From: Crocinitomicaceae bacterium
Lineage (GTDB): Bacteria; Bacteroidota; Bacteroidia; Flavobacteriales_D; Crocinitomicaceae
Reading direction: 5' to 3'
Length of the DNA: 16,882 nucleotides
NCBI GenBank assembly: GCA_030833265.1
Contig: JAURHO010000020.1
Coordinates: forward strand, 1-16,882
Under the pieces are notes generated by a model. It searched no databases. It was not told the DNA's origin and was given only the letters and a program-made list of their open reading frames with translations. This document shows positions 15,568 through 16,882 of this stretch, in pieces. How positions within the stretch are numbered: the first letter of the stretch is position 1; every line of letters starts with the position of its first letter. Made by a program: the position numbers and the translations under genes.

Positions 15568-16274
15568 GAGGCACTAACTAGGGTTCCGACATTTTTACCC
15601 TCCATAAGTTGCAATAAATTGCCAGGGGTGTCCATGTCAAATACAATGATTGGTAAATTATTTTCTTTGCAAAGTGTGAAGGCTGTCATGTCCATCACGT
15701 TAAGTCCACGGGCATATACTTCGTCAAAACTGATTTGATCAAATTTGGTGGCATTTGGGTCTTTGAACGGATCTGCAGTATAGATGCCGTCTACACGTGT
15801 GCCTTTTAAAATAACATCGGCGTTGATTTCAATGGCTCTGAGTGAGGCAGCTGAGTCTGTAGTAAAAAATGGATTTCCGGTACCGGCACCAAAGATAACT
15901 ACGCGTCCTTTTTCAAGGTGACGCACTGCTCTTCGGCGCACAAACGGCTCGGCAATTTCTTTCATTTCAATAGCAGACTGCAAGCGCGTGCTAATGCCAG
16001 CACTTTCAAGTGCAGCTTGAAGCGCCATTGAATTGATCATGGTAGCAAGCATGCCCATGTAGTCACCGTGGGTGCGGTCCATGCCACCTTCTTCGGCTTG
16101 TACACCTCTGAAGATATTTCCGCCACCGATTACAATTGCAATTTCTACTCCTTTTTGATGAAGTTCTTTGATTTGACTCGCGTAAGCACTGAGGCGTTGG
16201 TTGTCAATACCAAATTGCTTGTTACCCATTAAGGATTCACCAGAGAGTTTGAGAAGGATGCGTTTGTATTTCAT
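15564..16274 (-). CDS. pyrH: UMP kinase
   Basis: This 236-residue bacterial UMP kinase phosphorylates UMP to UDP with ATP and belongs to the amino acid kinase fold. Motifs are LLKLSGESLMG (7-17), VIGGGNIFRG (48-57), DYMGMLATMINSMALQ (71-86), RRRAVRHLEKGRVVIFGAGTG (region 113-133) and NPFFTTDSAASLRAIEI (134-150). Length is normal. It lies downstream of tsf but is separated from it by a terminator, and a perfect TAnnTTTG box only 9 nt before the ATG suggests its own promoter with a very short leader. frr is translationally coupled behind it. Confidence 0.97.
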   Translation of the reverse strand: MKYKRILLKLSGESLMGNKQFGIDNQRLSAYASQIKELHQKGVEIAIVIGGGNIFRGVQAEEGGMDRTHGDYMGMLATMINSMALQAALESAGISTRLQSAIEMKEIAEPFVRRRAVRHLEKGRVVIFGAGTGNPFFTTDSAASLRAIEINADVILKGTRVDGIYTADPFKDPNATKFDQISFDEVYARGLNVMDMTAFTLCKENNLPIIVFDMDTPGNLLQLMEGKNVGTLVSAS

Positions 16275-16282
16275 ATGCTTGA

Positions 16283-16290
16283 CAAATATA
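16283..16290 (-). promoter_or_regulatory. predicted -7 element for pyrH-frr
   Basis: TATATTTG on the - strand is a perfect TAnnTTTG match. Its downstream edge is only 8 nt from the pyrH ATG, so transcription would begin a few nucleotides before the start codon or almost at it. The -33 region is weak. Confidence 0.4.
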
Positions 16291-16319
16291 ATATGATTCG
16301 AGTTTAGAATAACAGGGGT

Positions 16320-16355
16320 AAAAAAAAAGCTACCGATTTCGATAGCTTTTTTTTA
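16320..16355 (-). terminator. intrinsic terminator after tsf
   Basis: A run of As followed by AGCTA (16321-16332) pairs with TAGCT plus a T-run (16343-16354), extended inward by CG/CG pairs beyond one mismatch. The loop is short. It lies 15 nt beyond the tsf stop codon. T-runs on both strands would allow bidirectional action. Confidence 0.85.
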
Positions 16356-16369
16356 ATATGATATTGAGA

Positions 16370-16882
16370 CTAGCTCAATGAGAAACGTTGGAAGTCAGAA
16401 ACAGTTAAGCCTGAAGCTGTGCTATTTAAGAATTGCTCTACTGACATTTTGTTGTCGCGAACGAATGCTTGACTTAATAGGGTGTTCTCTTGGAAGAATT
16501 TGTTAAGACGACCCATAGCAATTTTCTCAGCCATGTCAGCTGGTTTACCTTCTTGGATAGCCAATTCTTTTCCGATTTCGATTTCACGCTCGATTGTGCG
16601 CTCGTCTACACCGTCTTTGTTGATAGCGATAGGAGCCATAGCAGCAACTTGCATTGCAACCTGACGACCAGCTTCAGCAACTTCTTCACCTGCGATTGTT
16701 AAACCAACGAGTGTAGCCAATTGGTTACCTGGGTGGTTGTAAGCAACAACGTTTTCTCCGCGAACTACTGCGTATGCGGAAAGATCGAGTTTTTCACCGA
16801 TGACACCAACTTGCTCTGTAATTTTTTCTTCTACAGAAAGTCTGTCGTCGTAAGCTAAGGCTTTTAATTCCTCTGCAGTCTC
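16370..16882 (-). CDS. tsf: elongation factor Ts (3' part; gene runs off the window)
   Basis: The last 170 residues of EF-Ts, the guanine nucleotide exchange factor for EF-Tu, are present. Reading in frame from the window edge gives ETAEELKALAYDDRLSVEEK, then EQVGVIGEKLDLSAYAVV and VVAYNHPGNQLATLVGL, all EF-Ts-typical. The C-terminal part has MAPIAINKDGVDE, EIEIGKELAIQEGKPADMAEKIAMGRLNKFFQENTLLSQ split across its helices, and ends FQRFSLS. The N-terminal UBA-like domain and TDVGM motif lie outside. The TTG codon at 16720 is an internal leucine, not a start. The tsf-pyrH-frr order is the conserved bacterial arrangement. Confidence 0.97.
   Translation of the reverse strand, partial: ETAEELKALAYDDRLSVEEKITEQVGVIGEKLDLSAYAVVRGENVVAYNHPGNQLATLVGLTIAGEEVAEAGRQVAMQVAAMAPIAINKDGVDERTIEREIEIGKELAIQEGKPADMAEKIAMGRLNKFFQENTLLSQAFVRDNKMSVEQFLNSTASGLTVSDFQRFSLS

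Noticed and set aside
16718..16720. TTG as a start of a 116-residue protein
   Set aside because: The same frame continues upstream with EF-Ts sequence to the window edge, so the codon is an internal leucine.

Overview
The window looks like chromosomal DNA of a member of the Bacteroidota, most likely the Flavobacteriales. The evidence is gliding/type IX secretion genes (gldF, gldG), a large PKD-repeat surface protein with a gliding-motility-type C-terminal sorting domain, several matches to the Bacteroidota -7 promoter element TAnnTTTG, and a lack of convincing Shine-Dalgarno sequences before most starts. A genus cannot be named from this sequence.

Layout. Positions 1-600 (+ strand) hold a free-standing tRNA-Phe with an irregular acceptor stem, a strong intrinsic terminator and an unrecognised 96-residue membrane-anchored or secreted protein. 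Positions 601-7967 (- strand) hold a tightly packed set transcribed in the order gldF, gldG, a DUF4340-like protein and a 1247-residue secreted protein with about 13 PKD-like modules and a T9SS type B-like sorting domain. Positions 8011-9459 (- strand) hold a SAM-hydrolase-fold protein coupled to a small ABM-domain monooxygenase-like protein, followed by a cold-shock protein with its own terminator. Positions 9550-15017 (+ strand) are a co-directional run: phoH (TTG start), purC, panB, then a three-gene ABC importer (lipoprotein binding protein, FecCD/BtuC-type permease, ATPase) whose genes overlap each other by 4 nt and overlap panB by 20 nt. Positions 15004-16882 (- strand) are the conserved translation/nucleotide cluster tsf (partial) - pyrH - frr. 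It meets the importer genes tail to tail with a 14-nt overlap.

How the parts work together. gldF and gldG encode the membrane parts of the gliding-associated ABC-like complex; the ATPase partner is not in the window. The adjacent PKD protein carries signals for Sec export and then T9SS delivery to the cell surface, so the - strand block pairs an envelope/gliding complex with a candidate surface adhesin. The importer probably takes up an iron chelate, haem or corrinoid, but no TonB receptor or biosynthetic gene is adjacent to fix the substrate. The rest is core metabolism and translation: purine and pantothenate synthesis, UMP kinase, EF-Ts and ribosome recycling factor.

No CRISPR array, insertion sequence, phage gene or recognisable defence system is visible. 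The points most worth a second look are the irregular tRNA-Phe, the gldFG-linked PKD protein with its regular cysteine pairs and a hairpin beside its start, the SAM-hydrolase-fold protein lacking the usual FHGRD-type motif, and the importer ATPase lacking the usual Q-loop glutamine.
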